DNA of 64,000 nucleotides from Streptomyces nymphaeiformis (GCF_014203895.1 NZ_JACHJY010000001.1:372001-436000), one strand, 5' to 3'. Positions 48,255 to 56,984 are shown, counted from the stretch's first letter. Made by a program: numbers and translations. Notes: generated from the letters alone by a model not told the origin.

Positions 48255-49685
48255 TCAGGTGCGCCCGGTGCGCAGCTCCCGCACCCACGCCACCACCAGG
48301 ACGGCTCCGGTCGCCCCCGCCGACCACAGCACCTGCGGCCGCGCCCCCTCGTCGAACAGCATCAGGACGAGCACCGCTCCCATCGCGGCGAGCGCCACCC
48401 ACGTCAGCCACGGGAAGCCCCACATCCGCAGGGTCAGCGTTTCGGGCGCCTCCTGCTCGATCCGGCGCCGCAGCCGCAGCTGCGAGACCGCGATCAGTGC
48501 CCAGACGAAGAGCAGCACCGCGCCGACCGCGTTGAGCATGTAGAGGAAGACGGAATCCGGCCACTTCAGATTGAGCAGGACGGAGACGAAGCCGAAGGCC
48601 ACCGAGGCGAGCACCGCCCGGCGCGGCACGCCTCCGCTCTTCGTGCCGTCTCCCGAGACCTTGAGCAGCCCCTTGGGCGCCTCCCCGCGCTCCGCCAGCG
48701 AGAACACCATCCGGGAGGACCCGTACAGGTTCGCGTTGAGTGCCGAGAGCAGCGCCACGAACACCACCACGTTCATGATCTGACCCGCCGCCGGCACCCC
48801 GATCGCGTCCAGGACCGCCACGTACGGCGACTCGCCCGGCTTCATCGACGTCCACGGCAGCAGCGTCACGATGACCAGCATCGAGCCCACGTAGAAGAGG
48901 AGGATCCGCCAGACCGCGCTGCGCACCGCCCGCGCCACGTTCCGCGCGGGGTCGTCGGACTCGGCCGCCGCGATGGTGACGACCTCGAGGCCGCCGAAGG
49001 CGAAGATGACCGCCAGGACCCCGGACACCACCCCCGACCAGCCGTTGGGCAGGAACCCGCCCTGCCCGGTCAGGTTCGTGAGCCCCACCGGATCGGTGTC
49101 GGGCAGCCAGCCCACGATCGCGAGCAGGCCGAGGATCAGGAAGAGGACGATCGCGCCGACCTTGAGCGTCGCGAACCAGAACTCGAACTCGCCGAAGTTC
49201 TTCACCGCCGCCAGGTTGGCCAGGGTGAACACGATCATGAAGACCAGCACCCAGCCCCACTGCGGCACGTCGGGCACCCAGCCGTGCGCGATCTTCGCCG
49301 CGCCCGTCGCCTCCACGGCGAGGACCACGACCAGCAGGAACCAGTACAGCCAGCCCACCGAGAACCCCGCCCAGCGGCCGAGCGCGCGCTCCGCGTGCAC
49401 CGAGAAGGCGCCCGAGGCGGGCATCGCCGCCGACATCTCGCCGAGCATCCGCATGACCAGCGTCGCGAGCGCCCCGGCGAGCAGATACGAGACGACGATG
49501 CCGGGTCCGGCGACGGCGATGCCGGCGCCCGAGCCGACGAACAGCCCGGCGCCGATCACGCCGCCGAGCCCCAGCATCGTCAGATGACGCTGCTTCAGGC
49601 CGTGGGCGAGGGGCTCCGGTTCGGGAGCGAGCGGCTCCGTCTCGGGAGCGAGCGGCTCCGTCTCGGGGGCGAGGGGGTCGCGCAT
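48255..49685 (-). CDS. Amino-acid permease (APC superfamily)
   Basis: Permease of 476 residues, twelve predicted helices, close paralogue of its neighbour. The core begins [20 protein letters not shown] and has [21 protein letters not shown] short cytoplasmic N-terminus holds three LAPE(T/P)EP repeats (roughly residues 5-25), coded by a near-perfect tandem repeat. ATG 49685 is chosen. Divergent from bioY across 254 bases that contain several inverted repeats. Substrate unknown. Confidence 0.92.
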   Translation of the reverse strand: MRDPLAPETEPLAPETEPLAPEPEPLAHGLKQRHLTMLGLGGVIGAGLFVGSGAGIAVAGPGIVVSYLLAGALATLVMRMLGEMSAAMPASGAFSVHAERALGRWAGFSVGWLYWFLLVVVLAVEATGAAKIAHGWVPDVPQWGWVLVFMIVFTLANLAAVKNFGEFEFWFATLKVGAIVLFLILGLLAIVGWLPDTDPVGLTNLTGQGGFLPNGWSGVVSGVLAVIFAFGGLEVVTIAAAESDDPARNVARAVRSAVWRILLFYVGSMLVIVTLLPWTSMKPGESPYVAVLDAIGVPAAGQIMNVVVFVALLSALNANLYGSSRMVFSLAERGEAPKGLLKVSGDGTKSGGVPRRAVLASVAFGFVSVLLNLKWPDSVFLYMLNAVGAVLLFVWALIAVSQLRLRRRIEQEAPETLTLRMWGFPWLTWVALAAMGAVLVLMLFDEGARPQVLWSAGATGAVLVVAWVRELRTGRT

Positions 49686-49758
49686 GTGAGGGCTCGTACT
49701 CTCTGCAGGTTTATGGAGACCCCACAGTCTCTCCAGCGAACGTCCCTTGGCGCAAAAA

Positions 49759-49795
49759 GGATCTCTGGGCACGAGATCCCAGTGACAAGCGTCAC
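49759..49795. promoter_or_regulatory. Inverted repeats in the permease/bioY divergent region
   Basis: GGATCTC (49759-49765) with GAGATCC (49773-49779), then GTGAC (49782-49786) with GTCAC (49791-49795). Both lie between the divergent starts and could be operators. A nearby third pair, GAGAC and GTCTC, spans 49716-49731. No known site is recognised. Confidence 0.4.
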
Positions 49796-49939
49796 GTGGC
49801 GCGCGGTGTGATCGGCGGGATTTGTTCGATCTCCACGAAACGCTCGACCGCCGCTTTGTCGGCGGCTGACGGTGATCGGGCGCTCACTCCTGGCATAGCG
49901 TCAACCTGTCCTTCCCGCCCTCACCCCCGCGGAGTACCG

Positions 49940-50533
49940 ATGAGCACCGCCACCGCCCCCGTCCGCACCCTCCGGGCGGGCACCGTCCTCGCCGACCTCA
50001 TCCCGGCGAGCCGCGCCCGCGACATCGCCCTGGTCGTCGGCGGCGCCGCCCTCACCGGCCTCGCCGCGCAGCTCTCGGTCCCGGTCCCCGGCTCCCCGGT
50101 CCCGGTCTCCGGCCAGACCTTCGCCGCCCTGCTCGTCGGCACCGCGCTCGGCGCCCGTCGGGGCTTCCTCGCCCTCGCCCTGTACGCCGTCGCGGGCATG
50201 GCGGGCACGCCCTGGTTCGCGGAGGGCTCCTCGGGCTACGGCATGCCGTCCTTCGGCTACATCCTCGGCATGCTCCTCGCCTCCACCGTCGTCGGCGCCC
50301 TCGCCCGCCGCGGCGCCGACCGCTCCGTGCTCCGCACGGCCGGCGCGATGGTGCTCGGCTCCGCGCTCATCTACGCGGTCGGCGTGCCGTACCTGGCCCT
50401 CGCCACCGGCATGACCCTCGGCCAGGCCGTCGCGGCCGGCCTCACCCCGTTCCTCATCGGCGACGCCCTCAAGGCCGCGCTCGCCATGGGCGCCCTGCCG
50501 GCCGCCTGGAAGCTCGTCGGCCGCAAGGGCTGA
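49940..50533 (+). CDS. bioY: Biotin transporter BioY
   Basis: ECF substrate-binding subunit of 197 residues with six predicted helices. The BioY landmarks are LSVPVPGSPVPVSGQTFAAL, LGARRGFLALALYAVAGMAG and GVPYLALATGMTLGQAVAAG. No BioM or BioN gene adjoins; solitary BioY proteins can transport alone or use a shared ECF module. ATG 49940 follows GGAG. Divergent from the second permease gene and convergent with the third. Confidence 0.92.
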   Translation: MSTATAPVRTLRAGTVLADLIPASRARDIALVVGGAALTGLAAQLSVPVPGSPVPVSGQTFAALLVGTALGARRGFLALALYAVAGMAGTPWFAEGSSGYGMPSFGYILGMLLASTVVGALARRGADRSVLRTAGAMVLGSALIYAVGVPYLALATGMTLGQAVAAGLTPFLIGDALKAALAMGALPAAWKLVGRKG

Positions 50534-50545
50534 GCCCCGCCCCGT

Positions 50546-50601
50546 ACGCACGCGAGAGGGCCCGCCGTTCCCCGGGGAACGGCGGGCCCTCTCGCGTGCG
50601 T
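50546..50601. terminator. Shared terminator, bioY and third permease
   Basis: A 56-base perfect palindrome: 50546-50573 is the exact inverse complement of 50574-50601. It begins 13 bases past the bioY stop and ends three bases before the convergent permease stop. Confidence 0.85.
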
Positions 50602-50603
50602 GG

Positions 50604-52058
50604 TCAGCGGCTCTCGGTGAGCTCCGCGGACCGGTCGGCCTTGCCGACGCGCTGGCGGACGACCGCGATCGCCATCACGAGCGCGGCCACGAGCAGGGAC
50701 AGCACGACCTGCTCTCGGTTGCTGCCGCCGTCGACGACCATGTAGCCGAGGACGGCGACGATCATGGCGATGGTCGCCCAGGTCAGGTACGGGAAGAGCC
50801 ACATCTTCACGACCAGCTTCTCCGGCGACTCGCGCAGGATGATGCCGCGCATCCGCAGCTGGGTCACGCAGATGACCAGCCAGACGAAGAGGGCGACGGC
50901 GCCGGAGGAGTTCAGCAGGAAGGCGAAGACGGTGTCCGGCCACTTGTAGTTGAAGAAGACCGCGACGAAGCCGAAGACGACCGAGCCGAGGATCGCGGCC
51001 GTCGGCACGCCCCGCTTGTTGGTCTTCGCGAAGGCCTTGGGCGCGTCACCGCGCTGACCGAGCGAGAAGGCCATGCGGGAGGCCGTGTAGAGGCCCGAGT
51101 TCAGGCAGGACAGGACGGCCGTCAGGACGATCACGTTCATGATCTGGCCGGCGTGCGGGATGCCGATGGAGTCGAGGGCGGCGACGTACGAGCCCTTGTC
51201 GACGATCGACTTGTCGTTCCAGGGCAGCAGGGTCAGGACGACGAAGATCGAGCCCAGGTAGAAGACGCCGATCCGCCAGATCACGCTGTTGGTGGCCTTG
51301 GTGACGGCCTTCTGCGGGTCCTCGGACTCGCCGGCGGCCAGGGTGACGATCTCGCTGCCCATGAAGGAGAACACGACCATCAGGACACCGGTGAGGACCG
51401 CGCCCGCGCCCATCGGGAAGAAGCCCCCGGCGTCGGTGAGGTGTGCGAATCCGGCGCCCGGGTTGTCCGAGCCGGGGAGCACGCCGAAGACGGCGAGCAG
51501 GCCGATGACGACGAAGGCGCCGATGGCGACGACCTTGATGCCGGCGAACCAGAACTCGAACTCGCCGTACGAGGCGACCGAGCCCAGGTTGGTCGCGGTC
51601 AGCACCACCATCACGATGAGCGCCCAGCCCCACTGCGGCACGGCCGGGACCCAGCTCTCCAGGATCTTGGCGCCCGCGGTCGCCTCGACGGCGAGGACGA
51701 CGACCCAGAAGAACCAGTACAGCCAGCCGATGGTGAAACCGGCCCAGCGGCCGAGCGCCTGGTCGGCGTAGGCCGAGAAGGAACCCGAGGACGGCCGGGC
51801 GGCCGCCATCTCGCCGAGCATCCGCATCACGAAGACGACCATGGCGCCGACGAGTGCGTACGAGAGGAGGATCGCGGGACCGGCCGCGGCGATGCCGGAG
51901 CCGGAGCCGACGAAGAGACCGGCGCCGATGACGCCGCCGATCGCGATCATCGACAGGTGGCGGTTCTTGAGCCCGGCCTTGAGGCCGTCGGAGGACTGCG
52001 AGCCGCCGGTCGTGCCGGTCTCCTGGCCGTCCTTCGTCAGGGTCGGTTGCGTGTTCAT
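50604..52058 (-). CDS. Amino-acid permease (APC superfamily)
   Basis: Third permease, 484 residues, twelve predicted helices. A Gln/Thr/Ser-rich N-terminus of about 35 residues precedes [20 protein letters not shown] and [20 protein letters not shown]. It is somewhat more distant than the first two are from each other by the look of the loops. ATG 52058 follows GAGGAAG at five bases; a longer in-frame start at 52142 is less likely. Divergent from rpiB. Confidence 0.92.
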   Translation of the reverse strand: MNTQPTLTKDGQETGTTGGSQSSDGLKAGLKNRHLSMIAIGGVIGAGLFVGSGSGIAAAGPAILLSYALVGAMVVFVMRMLGEMAAARPSSGSFSAYADQALGRWAGFTIGWLYWFFWVVVLAVEATAGAKILESWVPAVPQWGWALIVMVVLTATNLGSVASYGEFEFWFAGIKVVAIGAFVVIGLLAVFGVLPGSDNPGAGFAHLTDAGGFFPMGAGAVLTGVLMVVFSFMGSEIVTLAAGESEDPQKAVTKATNSVIWRIGVFYLGSIFVVLTLLPWNDKSIVDKGSYVAALDSIGIPHAGQIMNVIVLTAVLSCLNSGLYTASRMAFSLGQRGDAPKAFAKTNKRGVPTAAILGSVVFGFVAVFFNYKWPDTVFAFLLNSSGAVALFVWLVICVTQLRMRGIILRESPEKLVVKMWLFPYLTWATIAMIVAVLGYMVVDGGSNREQVVLSLLVAALVMAIAVVRQRVGKADRSAELTESR

Positions 52059-52253
52059 CGACGCTTCCTCGTGTGTGGGGGGTGCTCGGGTCGCGAGCCC
52101 AAGCATTGAACCCCGTGAACAGGGATGATCGGAAGACCTCATTCCGGATCGTTGTACGGGCGACCTCGCGAAGTCGAAGGTCCGTACCAGGTCGGGTGAA
52201 GCTCCCGACCCCGCTGCCTGCTACCCGGGCCCTGACGTGCCACACTCGGCATC

Positions 52254-52748
52254 ATGCGCGTCTATATCGGTTCCGACCACGCCGGCTTTGAACTAAAGAA
52301 CCACCTCGTCGAGTGGCTCAAGGCCCATGGCCACGAGCCCGTCGACTGCGGCCCCCACATCTACGACGCCCTCGACGACTACCCGCCGTTCTGCCTGCGC
52401 GCCGCCGAGAAGACGGCCGCGGACCCGGACGGCCTGGGCATCGTCATCGGCGGCTCCGGCAACGGAGAGCAGATCGCCGCGAACAAGGTGAAGGGGGTGC
52501 GCGCCGCCCTCGCCTGGAGCGAGCAGACCGCCGCCCTCGGCCGCGAGCACAACAACGCCAACGTGATCTCCGTCGGCGGCCGGATGCACACCCAGGAAGA
52601 GGCGACCAAGTTCGTCGAGATCTTCCTGAACACCCCGTACTCCGGTGACGAGCGCCACACCCGCCGGATCGACATGCTCACCGCGTACGAGACCACCGGC
52701 GAGCTCCCCCCGATCCCCGCGCACCACCCGCAGGAGCCGACCGCCTGA
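52254..52748 (+). CDS. rpiB: Ribose-5-phosphate isomerase B
   Basis: Cytosolic enzyme of 164 residues interconverting ribose 5-phosphate and ribulose 5-phosphate in the pentose phosphate pathway. It opens VYIGSDHAGFELKNHL-like (MRVYIGSDHAGFELK), has DYPPFCLRAAEKT with the actinobacterial catalytic position, GIVIGGSGNGEQIAANKVKG, and NNANVISVGGRM. Stop and next start overlap as TGATG, so it is translationally coupled to the nei-type gene. Confidence 0.95.
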   Translation: MRVYIGSDHAGFELKNHLVEWLKAHGHEPVDCGPHIYDALDDYPPFCLRAAEKTAADPDGLGIVIGGSGNGEQIAANKVKGVRAALAWSEQTAALGREHNNANVISVGGRMHTQEEATKFVEIFLNTPYSGDERHTRRIDMLTAYETTGELPPIPAHHPQEPTA

Positions 52749-53557
52749 TGCCCGAAGGGCACACCATCCACCGGCTGGCCGCCGACCACCGCGAGCGGTT
52801 CGGCGGCCGACCGGTGCGCGTCTCCAGCCCCCAGGGCAAGTTCGCCGACTCGGCGGCCCTGCTCGACGGCGCGACCCTGGAGACGACGGAAGCCCACGGG
52901 AAGCACCTCTTCCTGGGCTTCCCCGGCGACGAATGGATCCACATCCACCTGGGCCTCTTCGGCAAGGTGAACTTCGGCGACGCCCCGGCCCCGCCGCCCA
53001 CGGACACGGTCCGGCTGCGGCTCGCCAACCCCGAGGGGTACGTGGACCTGCGCGGCCCCACCACGTGCGCGCTGATCACGGACGCCGAGAAGCAGGCGAT
53101 ACACGACCGCCTCGGCCCGGACCCGCTCCGCGAGGCCGACGACCCGGCGAAGGCCTGGCGCCGCGTCTCGAAGTCCCGGACGACGATCGCGGCCCTCCTC
53201 ATGGACCAGAAGATCATCGCGGGCGTCGGCAACGTCTACCGCGCCGAGGTCCTCTTCCGGCACGGCATCGACCCGTACCGCGCGGGCAAGGACCTCACCG
53301 CGGGGGAGTGGACCGCGATCTGGGAGGACCTGGCGGCCCTCATGCGCGAGGGCGTCCGCCTGAACCGCATCGACACGGTCCGCCCCGAACACACCCCCGA
53401 GGCCATGGGCCGCCCGCCCCGCGTGGACGACCACGGCGGCGAGGTCTACGTCTACCGCCGCGCGAACATGCCGTGCCACATCTGCGACACCGAGATCCGC
53501 ACGGCGGAACTGGCGGCCCGCAACCTCTTCTGGTGCCCCGGCTGCCAGACGCGCTGA
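52748..53557 (+). CDS. nei: Fpg/Nei-family DNA glycosylase (endonuclease VIII type)
   Basis: Base-excision repair glycosylase/AP lyase of 269 residues. After removal of Met the protein starts PEGHTIHRLA, giving the catalytic N-terminal Pro and Glu of the Nei branch. The helix-two-turn-helix region is MDQKIIAGVGNVYRAEVLFR and the zinc finger is CHICDTEIRTAELAARNLFW followed by CPGC. It should remove oxidised pyrimidines. Its start overlaps the rpiB stop. Confidence 0.92.
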   Translation: MPEGHTIHRLAADHRERFGGRPVRVSSPQGKFADSAALLDGATLETTEAHGKHLFLGFPGDEWIHIHLGLFGKVNFGDAPAPPPTDTVRLRLANPEGYVDLRGPTTCALITDAEKQAIHDRLGPDPLREADDPAKAWRRVSKSRTTIAALLMDQKIIAGVGNVYRAEVLFRHGIDPYRAGKDLTAGEWTAIWEDLAALMREGVRLNRIDTVRPEHTPEAMGRPPRVDDHGGEVYVYRRANMPCHICDTEIRTAELAARNLFWCPGCQTR

Positions 53558-53572
53558 CCCGTCGTGGGCATA

Positions 53573-53592
53573 CGTTCCGCAGGGGCGGAACG
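53573..53592. terminator. Hairpin between nei and the Eis-type gene
   Basis: CGTTCCGC (53573-53580) pairs with GCGGAACG (53585-53592) over AGGG, between convergent genes. Confidence 0.55.
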
Positions 53593-53642
53593 GGCGGGCA
53601 CAACGCCCCGAGGGCGGCGCCCGACCCGTTGCGGCCCAGCCC

Positions 53643-54872
53643 CTAGAACCCGTGCGGCAGCCAGGGCGCAACGGGCGACCCGAAAGCCACGGAAGCCTCA
53701 AGCAGCGCCCCGTCCCGCAGCTCCCGCACCCGCCCCGCCGCGGCCAACGACGCCAACGAGGTCCCGCCCAGGTACGCCGCGCCCAACTCCCGTACGGACA
53801 GCGCGAGATCGGCGGCATCGGAGGTCCGGACGCAGGTCGCCCCCTTCGCGTCCCCCGTCAACCGCCACCGCCCCTCGTTCCACGGGCAGAACGCGTCCGC
53901 GACCTCGAACACCACGTCCACCGGCGCCTGATACGTCCGCGCCTCAAGGGCCGCGCCCACCTCCACGAGCCGCACGAACAGCCCCTCCCGCAGCGTCGGC
54001 TCGCAGCGCCGGACCTCCGACACCAGGTGCTGCCAGGCGTCGTCCACCGGCCGGCTGTGGATCTTCACCTTCACGGTCAGGTCCACCGAGCACAGGAAGC
54101 GCCACAGCGCCGCCTCCGCCACCGCGTCGAGGCCGGCCAGCTGGTGCACCGAGACGGAACCGTCAGGACCCGCGAAGGACCAGTCCGGCTTGATCGCGTA
54201 GTGCGCGTACCCGACGACCTCACCATCCCGCTCGGCGAGCACGCACATCCGGGGCGAGGCGCCCGCCCGGTCGCCCGGCGGGTCGAGCAGCGCCTGCCGC
54301 TCCCAGCCGGGCCGTCGCGCCAGCATCCCGGGCCGGCCGGGAACCAGCTTCGCGTACACCGCCTCGGCCGCCTTGAGGCCCTCCTCCAGGGAGGTCACCC
54401 GCAGGGCCACGCCGTCCGTGCCCTCCGGCACGGTCAGCCGCACCCGGCTCCTGTCGATCGTCGCGTGCGCCGCGTACGTCGCCGCGCCGTAGCCGAAGCG
54501 GCCGTAGATCTCCGGCTCGGAGGCCGTCAGGAGCGCCAGCGGCTCGCCCCAGCTCCGCACGTCGTCCAGCTGCCGCCGCATCATCGACGTGAGGATCCCG
54601 CGCCGCCGGTGCGTTCCGGCCACGCTCACCATCGTCACCCCGGCCGCCGGGACCGACGCCCCGCCCGGCACCGTCAGCCGGAACGTGAACGCCCCCGCCG
54701 TACCGACGCACAGGCCGCCGTCCCAGGCGCCGATGAAACGGTCGAACTCGGTCAGGTCGCGGTACAGCTCCCGCTCCTCCGGCGCCTCGGCCACGCCCCC
54801 GAACGCGAGTTCGAGGACTCCGTACCAGCGATCCCACTCCAACGGGTCGAGAACCCGCAGTTCAGTCGTCAT
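53643..54872 (-). CDS. Eis-family GNAT N-acetyltransferase
   Basis: Protein of 409 residues with two GNAT domains and a C-terminal SCP2-like domain, as in Eis. The acetyl-CoA loop is VSVAGTHRRRGILTSMMRRQ (a V/I-x-x-x-x-R-x-x-G/A form). A second GNAT region includes VVGYAHYAIKPDW. The C-terminus ends in Phe (LPHGF), as in mycobacterial Eis, where the terminal carboxylate is catalytic. Eis proteins acetylate amines, including aminoglycosides and peptides; the substrate here is unknown. ATG 54872, divergent from the SpoIIE-type phosphatase gene. Confidence 0.88.
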   Translation of the reverse strand: MTTELRVLDPLEWDRWYGVLELAFGGVAEAPEERELYRDLTEFDRFIGAWDGGLCVGTAGAFTFRLTVPGGASVPAAGVTMVSVAGTHRRRGILTSMMRRQLDDVRSWGEPLALLTASEPEIYGRFGYGAATYAAHATIDRSRVRLTVPEGTDGVALRVTSLEEGLKAAEAVYAKLVPGRPGMLARRPGWERQALLDPPGDRAGASPRMCVLAERDGEVVGYAHYAIKPDWSFAGPDGSVSVHQLAGLDAVAEAALWRFLCSVDLTVKVKIHSRPVDDAWQHLVSEVRRCEPTLREGLFVRLVEVGAALEARTYQAPVDVVFEVADAFCPWNEGRWRLTGDAKGATCVRTSDAADLALSVRELGAAYLGGTSLASLAAAGRVRELRDGALLEASVAFGSPVAPWLPHGF

Positions 54873-54979
54873 ATGCCATCGATATCAGCGGCGCGCGTCC
54901 GGGGCGACCCGATTTCAGGCACATTGTCACCGGGGTACCCCCTGCACGATGTCCGACAGGATGGATAGGGTCCAGGCCA

Positions 54980-56125
54980 ATGGGACAGCGAGCCGGAGTG
55001 AACACGTACGCGGCCCGGACACGCAGGCGCGTGCGCCGGGCCCGCGTCGCGCTGCGCAGGTCCGCCGTCGACTACTTCCGCGGCGACGGCGCCGACTGGC
55101 TCGCGTTCGCGGGACTCCTCGTGATGATCCCCGCCATCGCGTGCGGGACCCTCCTCGACCCCGTGTGGTGCGCGCCCGCCGCGCTCGTCCTGCCGATCGT
55201 GGCCGGCGGGCTGCTGCTGCGCCCCGCCAGCCTGCTCGCCCTGTACGCGGCGGCCGCGGGCGCCCTCATCGTCGAGTCCGTCGTCCTCGGCCCGTACACC
55301 CAGGGCCCGGCCAGGGTCACCCCCGGCACGGTCCTGGTCGTCGCCGCCTGCGGACTCTTCGGGCTGCTCATCGCCCAGTTCCGCGCCCGCGTCGGCGTGC
55401 CCTGGCGGCGCGGCGGCACCATGCTCTTCGACCTGCGCGAACGCATCCGCGTCCAGAGCGCCCTGCCCCGGCTCCCGCAGGGCTGGCACCGCGAGATGGC
55501 GCTGCGCCCGGCCGGCGGCCAGTCCTTCTCGGGCGACTTCGTCGTCGCCGCCCGCACCCACGGCGGGCGCACCCTGGAGGTCGTCCTCACCGACGTCTCC
55601 GGCAAGGGCATGGACGCGGCCTCCCGCTCCCTGCTGCTCTCCGGCGCCTTCGGCGGGCTCCTCGGCTCGCTGCCGCCGCACGGCTTCCTGCCCGCGGCCA
55701 ACGGCTACCTCCTCCGCCAGAACTGGGACGAGGGCTTCGCCACCTCCATCCACCTCGTCCTCGACCTGGAGTCCGGCGACTACGAACTCTTCTCCGCCGG
55801 CCACCTGCCCGCCCTCCAGCTCCACGCGGGCAGCGGCCGCTGGGAGGAGAAGGCCGCCGACGGGCCACTCCTCGGGGTCTACGACGGGGCCGAGTTCCAC
55901 CCGGTCAAGGGCTCCCTGCGGCCCGGCGACGTCCTCATGCTCTTCACCGACGGCCTGGTCGAGGCCGCCGACCGGGACATCGCCGAGGGCATCGACCGCC
56001 TCACCGGCGAGGCCGACCGCTGCGTCGCCGAGGGCTTCGAGGGCGTCGCCTGGCACCTGATCGAGGCCGTCGCCAAGGACGTCAACGACGACCGCGCCCT
56101 GCTGCTCCTCTCGCGCCCCGCCTGA
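54980..56125 (+). CDS. Membrane-bound PP2C/SpoIIE-type serine/threonine phosphatase
   Basis: Protein of 381 residues. A basic N-terminus (RTRRRVRRARVALRRS) is followed by four or so membrane helices between about 40 and 140, then a SpoIIE/RsbU-type PP2C domain: GGQSFSGDFVVAAR, VLTDVSGKGMDAASRS, TSIHLVLDLESGDYELFSAG and LMLFTDGLVEAA. Metal-binding Asp and Gly residues are intact. No sensor domain is recognised; the membrane part may sense the envelope. Such phosphatases act on anti-sigma antagonists, but no sigma or anti-sigma gene adjoins. ATG 54980; GTG 54998 is the alternative. Confidence 0.9.
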   Translation: MGQRAGVNTYAARTRRRVRRARVALRRSAVDYFRGDGADWLAFAGLLVMIPAIACGTLLDPVWCAPAALVLPIVAGGLLLRPASLLALYAAAAGALIVESVVLGPYTQGPARVTPGTVLVVAACGLFGLLIAQFRARVGVPWRRGGTMLFDLRERIRVQSALPRLPQGWHREMALRPAGGQSFSGDFVVAARTHGGRTLEVVLTDVSGKGMDAASRSLLLSGAFGGLLGSLPPHGFLPAANGYLLRQNWDEGFATSIHLVLDLESGDYELFSAGHLPALQLHAGSGRWEEKAADGPLLGVYDGAEFHPVKGSLRPGDVLMLFTDGLVEAADRDIAEGIDRLTGEADRCVAEGFEGVAWHLIEAVAKDVNDDRALLLLSRPA

Positions 56126-56274
56126 ACCGCCTTCGCATGACGTGATCTTCTGCACGACGATTCGTCACCCGGCAGCCAGGGCAGGGGGGTTGATGGCACG
56201 ATGGAGACAACGGGGGGTGTTCCGAGACAGGGGCTCCCTGGTGGGCAAGGCGGGACCGACCGAGGGTGTGATCA

Positions 56275-56472
56275 GTGGTGGCCATTTCACTGTCTGTGGT
56301 GTTGCTGTTGGCAATCATCCTGGTGGTGCTGATCCGAGGGGGAAACCTCAAGGGCGGCCCGGCCGTGGTCGCGGTCCTCTTCGGCTTCTTCCTCGCCTCC
56401 ACCGGCATGGCCGACGACATCCAGCGCTTCCTGGACTCGATAACGCAGACGATAGCCTCCATCAAGTTCTGA
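56275..56472 (+). CDS. Small membrane protein of unknown function
   Basis: Predicted 65-residue protein. It is hydrophobic at 2-20 (VAISLSVVLLLAIILVVLIR), then RGGNLKGG, then a second hydrophobic stretch GPAVVAVLFGFFLAS and a short amphipathic tail (DDIQRFLDSITQTIASIKF). Tandem GTG codons at 56275 and 56278 are both possible. It follows the phosphatase by 149 bases and has its own hairpin terminator. I do not recognise a named family, though the codon use and regular layout suggest a real gene. Confidence 0.7.
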   Translation: MVAISLSVVLLLAIILVVLIRGGNLKGGPAVVAVLFGFFLASTGMADDIQRFLDSITQTIASIKF

Positions 56473-56477
56473 ACCGG

Positions 56478-56513
56478 CCACGGTCCCCCACCGATCTCGG
56501 CAGGGGCCCGTGG
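56478..56513 (+). terminator. Terminator of the 65-residue membrane protein gene
   Basis: CCACGG (56478-56483) and CCCC (56485-56488) pair with GGGG (56503-56506) and CCGTGG (56508-56513), one mismatch, five bases past the stop. Confidence 0.6.
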
Positions 56514-56541
56514 CGGTCGTGCGGCCTTGGAGGAGCCCGCC

Positions 56542-56730
56542 TCAGAAGAAGGCGACCCCGCTCCATCCCGAGGCCTGCAGGGCCACCGGAGCGCCCAGCG
56601 TGCCGTCCTCGGACACCCCGATCTCCCGGTCCGGGTTGAAGCAGAAGCCCTTCGCCTCGGTCCCGGCCGGCAGGCTGCACCACACCGTGCGGGTGACTCC
56701 GGCGGGCGCCGTGTGGTCGGTCCGGAAACG
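56542..56730 (-). pseudogene. Probable C-terminal remnant of a gene beside tRNA-Gly
   Basis: The minus-strand frame ending at the TGA at 56542-56544 reads like real protein: ...VTRTVWCSLPAGTEAK, then GFCFNPDREIGVSEDG, then LQASGWSGVAFF. Almost every codon ends in G or C over some 50 codons. No ATG lies upstream; the only in-frame GTG (56685) has no ribosome site, and the frame runs into the tRNA terminator hairpin. The N-terminal part of the gene is therefore missing, or it is a 47-residue gene from GTG 56685. Family not recognised. Confidence 0.45.
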
Positions 56731-56776
56731 GCTCAGGGCCGGTCCGGAAAAGGTTTTCCGGACCGGCCCTGAGCCG
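56729..56776 (-). terminator. Terminator of tRNA-Gly
   Basis: A perfect 23-base-pair hairpin (56729-56751 with 56754-56776) around GG, six bases beyond the tRNA 3' end; the stem tip is AAAAGGTTTT. Confidence 0.85.
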
Positions 56777-56781
56777 TATGG

Positions 56782-56852
56782 AGCGGGTGACGGGAATCGA
56801 ACCCGCGTAGCTAGTTTGGAAGACTAGTGCTCTACCATTGAGCTACACCCGC
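56782..56852 (-). tRNA. tRNA-Gly (anticodon TCC)
   Basis: Cloverleaf on the minus strand: acceptor GCGGGTG/CACCCGC, D arm GCTC..GAGC, anticodon arm CTAGT-CTTCCAA-ACTAG with TCC, T arm GCGGG-TTCGATT-CCCGT, discriminator T. The 3' CCA is not encoded. Confidence 0.95.
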
Positions 56853-56984
56853 ACAGCATCGCGCCGCAGGTCACGAGGACCGCGGCACGAGGAGCATGGT
56901 AGCCGGTCGTGGGGTGTTCGCGCACACCCGGAAAACAGGGGGCGCCGCACAGTCCCCGTCCATGTACCCTACGTGTCGCACCGA

